NCBI GenBank assembly: GCA_014584695.1
Contig: JACTMI010000028.1
Coordinates: 248,001 to 312,000, forward strand
Direction: 5' to 3'
DNA from: Acidobacteriota bacterium
Lineage (GTDB): Bacteria > Acidobacteriota > Thermoanaerobaculia > Multivoradales > JAGPDF01
Length of the DNA stretch: 64,000 bases
In this document: piece by piece, positions 9,460 to 19,756 of the stretch
How the letters are laid out: each line of letters starts with the position of its first letter
Position numbering within the stretch: the stretch's first letter is position 1
Program-made: the position numbers and the translations under genes
Notes under the pieces: model-generated
What the model was told of the DNA's origin: nothing
The model's database searches: none
The model's input: only the letters and a program-made list of their open reading frames with translations

Positions 9460-12117
9460 ATGGAAAAGCGATTCGATCCGAAGGGCTACGAGAGCCGCTG
9501 GCAGCGCGAGTGGGCCGAGCGCGGGTATTTCGTCTGTCCGGCGCCTTCGGAGCGGCCGCCGTTCTGCATCATGATCCCGCCGCCGAACGTCACCGGCAAG
9601 CTCCACATGGGGCACGCCCTGCAGTCGACGCTGCAGGACATCCTCACGCGCCGCCGGCGAATGCAGGGCTACAACGCGCTTTGGCTGCCGGGCACCGACC
9701 ACGCGGGCATCGCGACCCAGCTCATGGTCGAGCGCGAGCTCGCCGAGCAGGGGACCTCCCGGCACGAGCTGGGGCGCGCCGCTTTTCTCGAGCGGATGTG
9801 GTCGTGGAAGGAGCGCCACCACGGCAACATCCGTCGCCAACTCGACCTGCTCGGCGCCTCCTGCGACTGGACGAGGGAGCGCTTCACCCTCGACGAGGGC
9901 CTGTCGCGCGCCGTGCGTGAGGCATTCGTTCGGCTCTACCGCGAAGGGCGGATCTACCGAGGCGAGTACATCGTCAATTGGTCCCCCGGCCTGGATACGG
10001 CGATCTCCGATCTCGAGGTCGAGATGCGCGAGGTCGAGGACCGGCTCTGGCACGTGGCCTACCCGGTCGAGGGCTCGGAAGAGCGGATCGTGGTCGCCAC
10101 CACCCGGCCCGAGACCATGCTCGGCGATACCGCCATCGCCTTTCATCCGGAGGACGAGCGCTATCGGCACCTGGTGGGCCGCCACGCCGTCGTCCCGGTG
10201 GCGAATCGCAGGATCCCCTTCGTGGCCGACCCGGCGGTCGAGCGCGAGTTCGGCACCGGACTGGTCAAGGTGACGCCGTTTCACGACCCGGCGGACTTCG
10301 AGATCGGGCGGCGACACGGCTTGCCGGGGATCCAGGTCATCGACCGCCGGGCGCGCATGACGGAGGCGGCGGGTCCGGAGTTCGCCGGTCTCGACGTCGA
10401 CGTGGCGCGAGCCCGGTTGGTCGAACGCCTGCGCGCCGAGGGCTGGCTGGTACGCGACGAGCGCTATGTTCACAACGTCGGGCATTGTCAGCGCAGCGGC
10501 ACCCGCGTCCAGCCCCTGGTTTCGACCCAGTGGTTCTGCGACGTTTCCGAGATGGCGGACCGCGCCCTCGAGGTGTTGCGCGACGGCCGCTTGCAGCTGA
10601 TTCCCGAGAGCTGGGGCAAGACGTGGGAGCATTGGCTCGCCAACATCCGCCCTTGGTGCATCTCCCGTCAGCTCTGGTGGGGACACCAGATTCCAGCCTG
10701 GTACGACGAGTCGGGCCGCTGTTTCGTCGCCCACGACCAGGAGGAAGCCGTCCGCGCGGCCGGCACCGACCGATTGACTCAGGACCCCGACGTCCTGGAC
10801 ACCTGGTTCTCCTCGGCGCTCTGGCCCTTTTCGACCCTCGGCTGGCCCGACGACACGGAGGACCTCCGGACCTTCTATCCGACTCAGGTTCTGGTCACCG
10901 GCTTCGACATCCTCTTCTTCTGGGTCGCCCGCATGGTGATGGCCGGCTTGCACTTCACCGGCCAGAGCCCCTTCGCCCAGGTCCACCTGACCGGCCTGGT
11001 GCGCGACGCGGAAGGCCAGAAGATGTCGAAGACCAAGGGCAACGTGCTCGATCCGGAAGTCCTGATCGACGAGTACGGCGCTGATGCCGTCCGCTTCACG
11101 CTGGCGATCCTGGACAGCCCGGGTCGCGACATCCCGCTCGATTCGGACCGAATGGCCGGCTACCGCGCCTTCGGCAACAAGATCTGGAACGCGACCCGAT
11201 TCGCGCTCGGCCGGGTGGGCGAGGCGAGGGTCCGCTCCGACCTCGATCCGGCGCGGCTGGAGCTGCCCGAGCGCTGGATCCTCGGCCGCCTGTCGGAGAC
11301 CGCGGAGCGCGTCGCCGCCGCCTTCGAGCAGTACCGTTTCGATCTCGCCTGTCACGAGTTGTATCAGTTCTTCTGGTCCGATTTCTGCGATGTCTACATC
11401 GAGCTCGCCAAGCCCGGACTGGAGCCGGTGTCGGCACGCCCCGAAGTCGGCGACGTCCTTCTGACCGTGCTCGACCGCGCGCTCCGGCTGCTGCATCCGG
11501 TGATGCCTTTCCTGACCGAGGAGCTGTGGCAGCGGCTGCCCGGCCACGAAGCCGTACACGCCGAGACGATCTGCCTCGCCCCTTGCCCGACGCCAGTCCC
11601 GGCGTGGCGGCTGAGGTCGGAGGACGGCGCGGCCATGGAGGTGCTGACGGCCGCGGCGCTCCTGGTCCGCAACGCCCGGGCCGAGTCGAAGGCCGCCCCC
11701 CGTTCCCGGGCGCGGCTGCATCTCGAGGCTGCCGCGGAGCCTGGCAGTGGCGCGGCGGTGCTCGCGGAGCCGGCGACCCTGGCGCTTCTCGGCGCGCTCG
11801 CCGGCGTGGATGCGGTCTCGACGAGCGGTCCGGCCCCCGAGCCCGCCGCGGCTCAGCACGCGCGTTGGGGGCTGGTGCTGACGGTGTCGTTCGATCGCGT
11901 GGCGAGCGCGAGCGTCGACGTCGAGAAGCTCCGCGCGGAGCTCGCGGAAGTCGAGGTCAGCTTGACCCGCGCCCGCGCCCGGCTCGAAAACCCGGCCTTC
12001 CTCGGTAAGGCACCCGAACAGGTCGTGGCGGGGGCGCGCAAGATCGTCGAGGAGCTCGACCATCGGCGGGGGCGTCTCGCCGAGGCCCTGGAGACGGCGG
12101 TCGCCGCAGGGTCGTGA
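9460..12117 (+). CDS. valS: Valyl-tRNA synthetase
   Basis: This 885-residue class I synthetase charges tRNA-Val. It shows the HIGH motif as HMGH within [15 protein letters not shown], the CP1 editing domain with [11 protein letters not shown], and the KMSKS loop as KMSKTKGN. The anticodon-binding domain and a C-terminal coiled-coil arm (about residues 815-875), typical of ValS, follow. Length is normal. ATG 9460 starts at the family N-terminus ([11 protein letters not shown]). The upstream 88 bases are GC-rich and show no T-box. It overlaps the next gene as GTGA, starting a long co-oriented housekeeping run. Confidence 0.97.
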   Translation: MEKRFDPKGYESRWQREWAERGYFVCPAPSERPPFCIMIPPPNVTGKLHMGHALQSTLQDILTRRRRMQGYNALWLPGTDHAGIATQLMVERELAEQGTSRHELGRAAFLERMWSWKERHHGNIRRQLDLLGASCDWTRERFTLDEGLSRAVREAFVRLYREGRIYRGEYIVNWSPGLDTAISDLEVEMREVEDRLWHVAYPVEGSEERIVVATTRPETMLGDTAIAFHPEDERYRHLVGRHAVVPVANRRIPFVADPAVEREFGTGLVKVTPFHDPADFEIGRRHGLPGIQVIDRRARMTEAAGPEFAGLDVDVARARLVERLRAEGWLVRDERYVHNVGHCQRSGTRVQPLVSTQWFCDVSEMADRALEVLRDGRLQLIPESWGKTWEHWLANIRPWCISRQLWWGHQIPAWYDESGRCFVAHDQEEAVRAAGTDRLTQDPDVLDTWFSSALWPFSTLGWPDDTEDLRTFYPTQVLVTGFDILFFWVARMVMAGLHFTGQSPFAQVHLTGLVRDAEGQKMSKTKGNVLDPEVLIDEYGADAVRFTLAILDSPGRDIPLDSDRMAGYRAFGNKIWNATRFALGRVGEARVRSDLDPARLELPERWILGRLSETAERVAAAFEQYRFDLACHELYQFFWSDFCDVYIELAKPGLEPVSARPEVGDVLLTVLDRALRLLHPVMPFLTEELWQRLPGHEAVHAETICLAPCPTPVPAWRLRSEDGAAMEVLTAAALLVRNARAESKAAPRSRARLHLEAAAEPGSGAAVLAEPATLALLGALAGVDAVSTSGPAPEPAAAQHARWGLVLTVSFDRVASASVDVEKLRAELAEVEVSLTRARARLENPAFLGKAPEQVVAGARKIVEELDHRRGRLAEALETAVAAGS

Positions 12118-12914
12118 CGCCCGTCGAGGATCGGCCTCGCGACCCCCTCGGAAGGGGTACCAGCCGCTGGCCCCGGCCGCTGCTGGACCAGGTCAACGGG
12201 ATCTTCGCCGGCCGCGTCGACTCCACGCAGAGCTTCGCGCGCAGGTTGCTCGACCGCCACTTTCGCGAGCAGGAGACACCGCGTCCGTTCGCGATCGTCG
12301 CCCACGAGCAGAGCGGCGGCGTCGGGCGCCGGGGGCGCGCCTGGAAGAGCGCGCCGGGCCTCGGCGTCTGGGCCAGCATGGCGGTGCCGGTCGAGTCGCG
12401 CCAGGAGCTCCAATCGGTGCCGATGCGGGCCGCCGTGGCCCTGGCTGAGCTGGTCAACGAGCTCACCGGCGACCGCTGCCGCTTGAAATGGCCGAACGAT
12501 CTGGTTGTTTCGAGACGAAAGCTGGGTGGTCTGCTCGTCGACGCGGTCTCGCGCGCCGAAGGGAGCGCCTGGGCCGTGATCGGCTTCGGCCTCAACGTCG
12601 AGCACGGGGAGGCGGAGCTGCCAGACCCGGCGGCGACGTCGCTACGGCTCGCCGCGGCCTCGCCCACCCCCGAGGTGGCGGCGCTGGCAGGCACCGCCAT
12701 CCAGCGCATCTGGCGCGAGCTCGAGTCGTCCCGCGACTGGCTCGATCGGTACCGGAGCCTGACCGTGCATCGGTCGGGCGATCCCCTCGTCTGCGAGGTC
12801 GGAGCCGAGATACTCCGCGGGGCTTTCGCCGGGTTCGACGAGCACGGCTTTCTCCAACTCGACACCGGCGCCGGTCGCCGGGTGGTCGCTTCCGGCGAGG
12901 TCTTCTCGTGGTGA
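12114..12914 (+). CDS. birA: Biotin-[acetyl-CoA-carboxylase] ligase, class I
   Basis: A 266-residue enzyme that activates biotin with ATP and attaches it to biotin carboxyl carrier protein. The biotinyl-AMP loop reads [10 protein letters not shown] (about 69-78), and KWPNDLVV and KLGGLLVD line the active site. A small C-terminal SH3-like domain follows. The N-terminal helix-turn-helix of repressor-type BirA is absent, so this is a ligase only. The GTG start overlaps the valS stop as GTGA. Its pairing with the downstream coaX gene is a common arrangement. Confidence 0.93.
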   Translation: MTPVEDRPRDPLGRGTSRWPRPLLDQVNGIFAGRVDSTQSFARRLLDRHFREQETPRPFAIVAHEQSGGVGRRGRAWKSAPGLGVWASMAVPVESRQELQSVPMRAAVALAELVNELTGDRCRLKWPNDLVVSRRKLGGLLVDAVSRAEGSAWAVIGFGLNVEHGEAELPDPAATSLRLAAASPTPEVAALAGTAIQRIWRELESSRDWLDRYRSLTVHRSGDPLVCEVGAEILRGAFAGFDEHGFLQLDTGAGRRVVASGEVFSW

Positions 12915-13711
12915 GCGGTGGGTCCGCGAAGCGGGCGGACGAGTTGCTGCTGGTCGTCGATGCCGGCAATACCAATACCGTGTTCGGTGTCTATCGCGGC
13001 GAGGTCCTGGCCGAGAGCTTCCGCCTCTCGACGGATCTCGAGCGCACCGCGGACGAATACGGCGCGACGCTCGTGACGCTGCTTGCGCGCGCGAGCCTCG
13101 ACGTCCGCGACGTCGGCGCCGTCATCGTCTCGTCCGTGGTGCCGCCACTCAACCCGACCCTCGAGCGGCTGGCGCGCGGCTTCTTCGGGCAGAGGCCGCT
13201 CTTCGTCGAGCCGGGCATCCGCACCGGCATGCCGATCCGCTACGACAACCCGGCGGAGGTGGGCGCCGACCGGATCGTCAACGCCGTCGCGGCCCGGCAC
13301 CTGTTCGGCGCGCCGGCGGTGGTGGTCGACTTCGGCACCGCCACGACCTTCGACATCGTCAACCCCCAGGGCGAATACGCCGGCGGCATCATCTCTCCGG
13401 GGATTCTGATCTCGGCCGAGGCGCTCTTCGCCCACGCATCGCGCCTCTATCGGGTGGACGTCAAGCCCCCGGCGCAGCTGGTCGGGCGGAACACCGCGGC
13501 GGCGATGCAGGCGGGGATCTTTTTCGGCTACGTGGGGTTGGTGGACGGCATCCTGGAGCGTTTGAAGGCGGAAATCCCCGGCCTCGAGATCGTGGTCGCC
13601 ACCGGCGGCCAAGCGGAGATGATCGCCGCCGGCTCGCGCCACATCCGGCACGTCGAGCCCCAGCTCACGCTCATCGGGCTACGACTCATCCATGGCCTCA
13701 ACCGGAGCTGA
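12911..13711 (+). CDS. coaX: Type III pantothenate kinase
   Basis: A 266-residue enzyme of the ASKHA fold that phosphorylates pantothenate, the first step of CoA synthesis. The ATP-binding phosphate-1 motif is VVDAGNTNTVFG near residues 16-27. GADRIVNAVAA and DFGTATTFD are the other family signatures, and GGIISPG follows. The GTG start overlaps the birA stop as GTGA; the frame is open upstream inside birA but family alignment starts here. No other pantothenate kinase is in the window. The last 20 bases overlap the next gene. Confidence 0.95.
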   Translation: MSGGSAKRADELLLVVDAGNTNTVFGVYRGEVLAESFRLSTDLERTADEYGATLVTLLARASLDVRDVGAVIVSSVVPPLNPTLERLARGFFGQRPLFVEPGIRTGMPIRYDNPAEVGADRIVNAVAARHLFGAPAVVVDFGTATTFDIVNPQGEYAGGIISPGILISAEALFAHASRLYRVDVKPPAQLVGRNTAAAMQAGIFFGYVGLVDGILERLKAEIPGLEIVVATGGQAEMIAAGSRHIRHVEPQLTLIGLRLIHGLNRS

Positions 13712-14369
13712 GACCGGCGGTTCCGCCGAGGATCACGCCTACTTTCTCGCGCTCGAGGAGGCCTTTCTCGGACTGCGCGGTTCCGGCACGCTGCTCTCGG
13801 CGGCCGACTGGCAGGTCGCTCGTGAGTGGCGGCGGGCCGGAATCCCCGTCGACCTCGTGATCCGGGTCATGAGTGACCTGTTCGTCCGCCAGCGCGAGCG
13901 CGCGCCCAAGCGTGGCATTTCCAGCCTCAGGTACTTTCGCGTCGCCATCGCCGCGGCCTGGGACGCGCAGCTCGAGCGGGCGGCTGGCGGGTATCGCGAG
14001 CCGGAGCGGCCCGAGCCGAGCGTCCGCCAGCGACTCGATGCGATCGTGGCCGGGCTGCCGGCAACGCTGCCGGACCTCGAGCGGTGGCGGCTCGAGATCC
14101 TCGCCCTGGACGGGACGATGCCGGAGGTCGAGTCCGCGCTGGCGAGCCTCGAGGCCAGGCTCCTCGCCGCGGCCGAGTCCGTGCTCTCGGACGCCGCGCG
14201 CCGGGAGCTGGAGTCGGAGGTCGACCGTGCCTCGAGGCCTCTCGCCAGCCGCCTGGATCCAGCGGGGCTGGCCCAGGCGCGCGAGAGTCTGCGGCGGCAG
14301 CTGATCCGGCGACGCGGCGGCCTCCCCTTGCTTTCGCTCTTCGCGACGCCCACCGATGTCGAAGAGTAG
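13692..14369 (+). CDS. Hypothetical helical protein
   Basis: A 225-residue, Arg- and Leu-rich, probably all-helical cytoplasmic protein. An N-terminal block (about 15-95) contains DWQVAREWRRAGIPVDLVIRVM and SLRYFRVAIAAAWD. The phrase 'variable spacing, tryptophan, then GIP-leading helix' recalls the DnaD/DnaB-type primosome domain, but the match is weak. The C-terminal half is a charged helix-rich region that could be a coiled coil. It overlaps coaX by 20 bases and lies ahead of comEC. I do not recognise a named family. Confidence 0.72.
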   Translation: MASTGAETGGSAEDHAYFLALEEAFLGLRGSGTLLSAADWQVAREWRRAGIPVDLVIRVMSDLFVRQRERAPKRGISSLRYFRVAIAAAWDAQLERAAGGYREPERPEPSVRQRLDAIVAGLPATLPDLERWRLEILALDGTMPEVESALASLEARLLAAAESVLSDAARRELESEVDRASRPLASRLDPAGLAQARESLRRQLIRRRGGLPLLSLFATPTDVEE

Positions 14370-14405
14370 TGCGAGCGGGGAAGTTGCGGTCGCGTCTCTG
14401 CAGGC

Positions 14406-16682
14406 GTGGCAATCCTGTCTCGCGCGCCCGCGGTGGTGCCGACCGCCGCCTTTCTGGTGGGGCTGACGTTCGCCGCGCACAGCTCCGCGCCGCCGGCGGC
14501 CGGTCCGCTCGCCTTGCTCACTTGGCTGGGGCTCGCCCTGGGCGGCCGCTGGGGATCTGTCGTGGCGGCGCTGGCCTTGGGGGGGCTGCTCGCTCGCGGC
14601 CACGACGGTGCCGGACCGCTCGACCGGCTCGACACGGAGCGACCGGTGGTCGCCGTGGGAGCGGTCAGCACGCACCCCACTCGATTCGGGGACCGAGCGG
14701 CCGTCGGATTCCGACTGGAGAGGATCCGCCAAGGTCGCCGAGTGGCGCGCCTCCGCACCGAGATCCGGCTCGACCTGCCGGCGGGAGTCGATCCGCCTCC
14801 GCTCGGAACGGTGCTCCGGGCGACCGGCTACCTCGGCCGCACGCCCGGTTTCGACAACCGTCACCGGTCGCCTCCAGGGCGGTGGGCGCTCCGTGTCAAG
14901 AGCGCGGTGTTTCTCGCTCGCGTGCGGCCCGCGGGAGTCTTCGGAAAGGGGCTCGCCCGCCTGCGCGTGAGGGTGGAGAAGGCCTGGAAGGAGGTCGAGC
15001 TGGAACGACCCGCGGCGGCCGCGCTCGGCCGGACCCTGGTCCTGGGGGATCCCCGAGCGGCGCCGCTCGAGTGGCAGCGCGCGCTGAAGCGGACCGGCCT
15101 CGCCCACCTCACGGCGGTCTCCGGGTTCAATGTCGCCCTGGTCGCCCTGTTCGCCGCTTCGCTCGGGGCGTTCCTGCCGCGCGGACTACGCCTGTTCGCC
15201 ATGGGAGCGGCGACGCTCGGCTACCTCGGTCTGGTGGGTCCAGCCCCCTCCCTCCTGCGGGCCACGGCGATGGCCCTCGTCGCCCTCGGCGCGCTCTGGA
15301 CCCGCCGCTCCTCCGCGGCCCTGCAGGTACTCTCCCTGTCGGTTGCGGCTCTGGCGGCGCTCGACCCGGACGTCTTGAGGGACCTGGGCTTCCGCCTGTC
15401 GGTGGCGGCGACGCTCGGCTTGGTGGCCGCTGGTCCGTGGCTCGCGGAGTCGCTCGAGCTTCGCCTCCCGCGCTCGCTGGCGGTCGCGCTCGCCGCCTCG
15501 CTGGCGGCCCAGGCGTTCGCGGCGCCGGAGTGCGCTCGTGCCTTCGGGGTCGTCAGCCCCGCGGCGCCTCTCCTGAACCTGGCATTCGGCGCGGCGACGG
15601 CGGTCGCGCTGGGCGCGGGACTCACCGTTTCGGCGCTTCACCTGGCCGGGGCCGAGGCGATTTCGGTCCCGGCTCAGATCGCTCTCGACCTGGTGGCACA
15701 GCTCTACGCCGGTCTCCCGCGCTTGCCGCCCTCGCAACTCGTGGCCGTCGCGGTGCCGCCGCACCTGCTTTCCGGCCTGGTCGCCGGTGCGGTGCTGCTC
15801 GCCATCGGAAGGGGCCCGCGGGCCTGGCGCGCCCTCGCGCTCGGCGCGGTCAGTCTGCTGGCGGCGGGAGCGAGCTCACCGGCAAAGACCGCCGAGGTGG
15901 TGGTCGCCGACGTCGGGCAGGGCGATGCGATCCTGCTGCGCACGGGCCGGAGCGCCATCCTGGTCGATGGCGGCGGCCTGCCCGGGCGGGATCTGGCGAC
16001 CCAGGTCCTGCTGCCCATGTTGGGCGCGCGGGGGCTCGCGCGGCTCGACGCGGCGGTGCTCTCGCACTTCGATTTCGACCACTGCTCCGGGCTGGTGGAC
16101 CTCGCTGGCTTCGTCCCCATGGGTGAGCTCTGGCTCCCCGCCGGTGCTCGAACCTCGCCCTGCTCGCGCGAGCTGCTGTCGGTGGTCAGGGGCAGGGTCC
16201 GATTCCTCGTCGAAGGCGACCGGGTGGAGATGGGCGGCATCCAGATCGAGGTGTTGCATCCGCTGCGCGGCCACCAGGAGTCGAGCCGCAACCGGCAGTC
16301 GTTGGTCCTCCTGGCGACCCTTGCCGGCCGGCGCCTGCTGCTCACCGGGGACCTCGACGCGCCCGCCGAACGAGCGCTCGTCGACCGCCATGGCACCGGG
16401 TTGAGATGCGATCTCCTGAAGGTTGCTCACCACGGCTCGCGCGGATCGACCACCCGAGATCTGCTGACGGCGGCCCGACCCCGCCTGGCTCTGGTTTCCG
16501 CGGGCGTGCGCAACGCGTACGGCCACCCCTCGCTCGAGGTTCTCTCGCGCCTGCGAGCGGCGGGAGCGCTGGCGTTGCGAACGGACCGGAGCGGCGGCAT
16601 CGAGATCTCCTGGCGCGCCGGCAGGCCGCTCGAGATCTCCCTGCCCGGATCCCCCCGGCGAACGATCCGCCGCGGCGGCTAG
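14406..16682 (+). CDS. comEC: ComEC/Rec2-family DNA uptake channel
   Basis: A 758-residue multi-pass membrane protein that moves single-stranded DNA across the inner membrane in natural transformation. The N-terminal DUF4131 region spans about 1-180. The competence domain of many membrane segments (about 200-490) contains HLTAVSGFNVALV. A C-terminal metallo-beta-lactamase-like domain (about 495-740) has VGQGDAILL, the metal motif SHFDFDHCSG, and HHGSRGS. The GTG start is the one that keeps the first membrane segments. All three domains are intact. No other competence genes are nearby except a lone pseudopilin at 25727-26347, so transformability is only suggested. Confidence 0.92.
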   Translation: MAILSRAPAVVPTAAFLVGLTFAAHSSAPPAAGPLALLTWLGLALGGRWGSVVAALALGGLLARGHDGAGPLDRLDTERPVVAVGAVSTHPTRFGDRAAVGFRLERIRQGRRVARLRTEIRLDLPAGVDPPPLGTVLRATGYLGRTPGFDNRHRSPPGRWALRVKSAVFLARVRPAGVFGKGLARLRVRVEKAWKEVELERPAAAALGRTLVLGDPRAAPLEWQRALKRTGLAHLTAVSGFNVALVALFAASLGAFLPRGLRLFAMGAATLGYLGLVGPAPSLLRATAMALVALGALWTRRSSAALQVLSLSVAALAALDPDVLRDLGFRLSVAATLGLVAAGPWLAESLELRLPRSLAVALAASLAAQAFAAPECARAFGVVSPAAPLLNLAFGAATAVALGAGLTVSALHLAGAEAISVPAQIALDLVAQLYAGLPRLPPSQLVAVAVPPHLLSGLVAGAVLLAIGRGPRAWRALALGAVSLLAAGASSPAKTAEVVVADVGQGDAILLRTGRSAILVDGGGLPGRDLATQVLLPMLGARGLARLDAAVLSHFDFDHCSGLVDLAGFVPMGELWLPAGARTSPCSRELLSVVRGRVRFLVEGDRVEMGGIQIEVLHPLRGHQESSRNRQSLVLLATLAGRRLLLTGDLDAPAERALVDRHGTGLRCDLLKVAHHGSRGSTTRDLLTAARPRLALVSAGVRNAYGHPSLEVLSRLRAAGALALRTDRSGGIEISWRAGRPLEISLPGSPRRTIRRGG

Positions 16683-16691
16683 ACTCTCGGC

Positions 16692-17606
16692 ATGCCGCCC
16701 GTGCTCGCGATCGTCGGTGCCACGGCGACCGGCAAGAGCCGACTCGCGCTCGCCCTGGCCTCCAGCAGCGGCGCGGAGATCGTCAACGCCGACGCGCTGC
16801 AGGTCTATCGGGGCCTCGACATCGGCACCGCGAAACCGACCGCCGAGGAGCGGGCTCGAGTGCCGCACCACCTGATCGACGTGCTCTCGCCTGACCAGCC
16901 GTTCTCGGCAGGAGAGTTCGCTCGCCGGGCCGGGCGAGTCCTGGCGGACCTCGCCCGCCGCGGCCGGCCCGCCCTGGTGGTGGGCGGCAGCGGACTGTAC
17001 CTGCGTGCCCTGACCGAGGGTCTGGCCGACCTGCCGCCGAGTGATCCCGAGATGCGGACTCACCTGCGGGCCCGCTTGGCGAGTGAGGGTCTCGCCCGGC
17101 TGCGCGCCGAGCTCGAGCAGGCGGATCCGGCGACCGCGTCGCGCCTCGCGCCGGGTGACACCCAGCGGACCTTGCGCGCGCTGGAGGTCTACCTGGCCAC
17201 AGGCCGGCCGCTGTCGAGCTGGCTCGCGGCACCCGTGGTCCCGGCGCCGCCGGGCCGGGTACGCAAGCTCGGATTGACGCTTCCGCGGGCGGTTCTGTAC
17301 GATCGCATCGCCTCGCGCGTCGAGCGCATGGTGGCGCAGGGGTGGCTCGACGAGGTGCAACGTCTGCTGGCCGGAGGGGTCGATCGAGGGAGCCCGGCGT
17401 TTCAGGCGATCGGCTACGCGCAGTGGCTGAGCCACCTCGAGGGGTCGCTGGGGCGGGACGAGGCGATCCGGGAGATCGTCACCGCGACTCGCCGCTACGC
17501 CAAGCGCCAGGAAACGTGGTTCCGCCGCGATCCCGGGATCGAGTGGCGCGATGCGCGGGAAGTGGAAGCAGACCTGCCGGCGCTGACCCGCTGGCTTCGG
17601 GGGTGA
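16692..17606 (+). CDS. miaA: tRNA dimethylallyltransferase
   Basis: A 304-residue enzyme that adds a dimethylallyl group to A37 of tRNAs reading UNN codons. The P-loop is GATATGKS at residues 8-15, followed by the NADALQVYRGLDIGTAKP substrate segment, GGSGLY, and the C-terminal RRYAKRQETWFRRD motif that binds the tRNA. Length is typical. It begins 9 bases after comEC and is followed by hfq 16 bases later. The miaA-hfq order is conserved in many proteobacteria and supports both calls. Confidence 0.96.
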   Translation: MPPVLAIVGATATGKSRLALALASSSGAEIVNADALQVYRGLDIGTAKPTAEERARVPHHLIDVLSPDQPFSAGEFARRAGRVLADLARRGRPALVVGGSGLYLRALTEGLADLPPSDPEMRTHLRARLASEGLARLRAELEQADPATASRLAPGDTQRTLRALEVYLATGRPLSSWLAAPVVPAPPGRVRKLGLTLPRAVLYDRIASRVERMVAQGWLDEVQRLLAGGVDRGSPAFQAIGYAQWLSHLEGSLGRDEAIREIVTATRRYAKRQETWFRRDPGIEWRDAREVEADLPALTRWLRG

Positions 17607-17622
17607 GCCGGTGGAGGGAAGG

Positions 17623-17832
17623 ATGAACAAGCCGAGCATCAACATCCAGGATGGATTCCTGTTCCAGAGCCTCAAGGACAGCCGCGCGATGAGCGTCGAG
17701 CTGATTACCGGCAAGCGCCTGGATGGCCGGATCCGCAGGTTCGACCGATTCGCGGTCGTTGTCGAGACCGGTGGCCGCGAGGTCCTCGTCTACAAGCACG
17801 CCATCGCGACCATCGCCGCGGCGGAGGTCTGA
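17623..17832 (+). CDS. hfq: RNA chaperone Hfq
   Basis: A 69-residue Sm-like protein that forms a hexamer and helps small RNAs pair with mRNAs. The Sm1 region has QDGFLFQSLKD and VELITGKRLDGRI, and the Sm2 motif is YKHAIATI, close to YKHAISTV of Escherichia coli. The C-terminal tail found in E. coli is absent, as in many short Hfq proteins. ATG 17623 is preferred over GTG 17611 because GGAGGG lies just before it. Position directly after miaA is conserved. Confidence 0.96.
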   Translation: MNKPSINIQDGFLFQSLKDSRAMSVELITGKRLDGRIRRFDRFAVVVETGGREVLVYKHAIATIAAAEV

Positions 17833-17845
17833 TCCCGCGACCGCG

Positions 17846-19153
17846 ATGAGGGTGCTCGCCGGGCTCCGGCTGGTCCCGACGCTGGCTCTCCTGGCGCTGT
17901 CGTTGGCCTGCGCGGGGGCGCCCGAAGCGCAGCCGCGACGAGAGCCCCCCGCCGCCGAGCTGCTGCCATTCCTGTTGGAGCCCGAGGGCGACGCCGCGGA
18001 TGCGAGCTTCGCCGCCGTGCTGCGGCTTCATCGCCAGCTCGTGACTGGGCGGGATGCCGGCGCGGTACTGGTCGATCTCGCGGCATCGGGGGCGCAGTCC
18101 GCAGCCGCCCGAGTCGTCGTCGCCCAGGCCCAGCTGGTGGCAGGGCGCCCGGGGGAGGCCCTGGCTTCGGCGCGGGCCGCTGGCGACGCGGGCGGGGTGC
18201 CGGCGCGACTGCTGGAGGCGCGGTCGCTCGAAGCGACGGGCGATCTGCCGGGCGCCCTCGAGGCCTACCTCGAGCTCGCCCAGTCAGCCGCCGCTGCCGA
18301 GCGAGCCAGCCGGCTGGAGGGTCGGGTGATCGAGATCCTGGCCGCTCGCGTCGGCGACGCGATGGACCGTGGGGCGCTGGCGGCCGGCGAGGCCGAGCTG
18401 GCCCGGCTCCAGCGACTCCGGCCTCACGCCCCGGCCACTCTGGAGCTCGCGCTCCGGATGGCCCAGCTGCGCGAGGACCGGCCGCGCGAGCTGGCGCTCG
18501 CCAGGAGCCTGTCGGCGGCCGATCCAGGAGACCTGGGCCTCCTGCGCCGCCGTGCCCGGCTCGAGGTCGAGCTCGGCGACGTGCGCGCTGGTCTGGAGCT
18601 CTACGGCGCGCTGGTGGCGGGCGCGCCGGGCGATGCCACGCTCGCCGACGAGCAACGGCGCGCTTCGTTCCGCTGGCGGGTCCTCAACTCGCCGGAATCG
18701 GTTCGCAAGGCGGCCGCCGCGCCCCAGCTCTCCCGGGCGGATCTCGCCGTGATGCTCTACTGGCTGGTGCCGCAGGTCCGTACCAGCCGGGGCGGTGCCC
18801 CGCGCATCGCCTCGGACGTGCTGGACCACCCCGCGCGCGAGGAGATCGTCCGCGTGGTGAACCTCGGCCTGCTGCCGGTCGACGACTCTCTGCACCTCTT
18901 TCATCCCGACCGCCCATTGCGCCGGATCGAGCTGCTGCGGGCTCTGGTCGGACTGGCCGTCGACCAGGATCCCCGGAAGTGCGCCAGCAGCCCGGTCGGG
19001 GGGCAGACCATGACCCGAGACGAGATCTGCGCGGCTTCGGAGCGTTGCGGCCTGCTCGCGGACGCCGCGGATTGCCTGCCGGGTGGCCCTTGCTCCGGGT
19101 CCGAGGCTCTGGAGCTGGTGCGCATCGTTCTCGACCGTCTCGAAGCGCCGTGA
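17846..19153 (+). CDS. Putative lipoprotein with TPR-like helices
   Basis: A 435-residue exported protein. The first 21 residues form a signal peptide ending in LALSLAC with Cys22 as a possible lipidation site, although the -3 position (Ser) is not typical. The middle (about 40-270) is an Ala/Leu/Arg-rich array of helices with the ARSLEATGDLPGALEAYLELA pattern of TPR repeats. The last 60 residues hold four cysteines that could form disulfides. It follows hfq and overlaps the pgsA-like gene as TGATG. I do not recognise a specific family. Confidence 0.78.
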   Translation: MRVLAGLRLVPTLALLALSLACAGAPEAQPRREPPAAELLPFLLEPEGDAADASFAAVLRLHRQLVTGRDAGAVLVDLAASGAQSAAARVVVAQAQLVAGRPGEALASARAAGDAGGVPARLLEARSLEATGDLPGALEAYLELAQSAAAAERASRLEGRVIEILAARVGDAMDRGALAAGEAELARLQRLRPHAPATLELALRMAQLREDRPRELALARSLSAADPGDLGLLRRRARLEVELGDVRAGLELYGALVAGAPGDATLADEQRRASFRWRVLNSPESVRKAAAAPQLSRADLAVMLYWLVPQVRTSRGGAPRIASDVLDHPAREEIVRVVNLGLLPVDDSLHLFHPDRPLRRIELLRALVGLAVDQDPRKCASSPVGGQTMTRDEICAASERCGLLADAADCLPGGPCSGSEALELVRIVLDRLEAP

Positions 19154-19698
19154 TGCTGACTCTTCCGAACCTGCTCTCGATCCTGCGCATGGGCCTGGTG
19201 CCCCTGTTCGTCATCGCCGTGCTGGACGGCCGGCCCGGGCGCGCCCTGCTGGTCTTCGCCGTCGCCGGCGTCACGGACGCCCTCGACGGTTTCATCGCGC
19301 GCTTCTGGAAGCAGCAGTCGGAGCTCGGAGCGTACCTCGATCCAGCCGCGGACAAGCTGCTCCTGGTGACGTCGTACGTCGTGCTGGCGATTCCGGATCT
19401 CCACGACGGCCTGGTCATTCCAGCCTGGGTGACCGCGCTCGTCATCACCCGTGACGTCGTGATCGTCGTCATGGCGCTGCTGCTGTACCTGGCTGGCGGC
19501 GTGACGCGTTTTCCTCCGAGTCCGATCAGCAAGGTCAACACCGCCGCCCAGATCGCGGCGGTGGTCCTGGTCCTGCTGTCGGGAGTCGAGGGCCGTTTCG
19601 AGATCGCCGCCACGGTCGCGGTGTACGCCGTCGCGGTGCTGACGCTGCTCTCGGGCATCGACTACATTCGGCGCACGAACCGCATGGCTTCAGCCTGA
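19153..19698 (+). CDS. pgsA: CDP-alcohol phosphatidyltransferase, PgsA-like
   Basis: A 181-residue integral membrane enzyme with the CDP-OH-P signature, DALDGFIARF then GAYLDPAADK. Several membrane helices surround it. PgsA makes phosphatidylglycerol phosphate from CDP-diacylglycerol and glycerol 3-phosphate; sister enzymes use inositol phosphate, serine or choline. Size and LPNLLSILRMGLVPLF at the N-terminus favour PgsA, but other alcohols cannot be excluded. ATG 19153 overlaps the previous stop as TGATG. Confidence 0.86.
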   Translation: MLTLPNLLSILRMGLVPLFVIAVLDGRPGRALLVFAVAGVTDALDGFIARFWKQQSELGAYLDPAADKLLLVTSYVVLAIPDLHDGLVIPAWVTALVITRDVVIVVMALLLYLAGGVTRFPPSPISKVNTAAQIAAVVLVLLSGVEGRFEIAATVAVYAVAVLTLLSGIDYIRRTNRMASA

Positions 19699-19756
19699 AG
19701 CAACGCCGTCGGCCAGCCACTGTCGTATCCTCCGAAGAGCCGATCGGCGCCCAACG

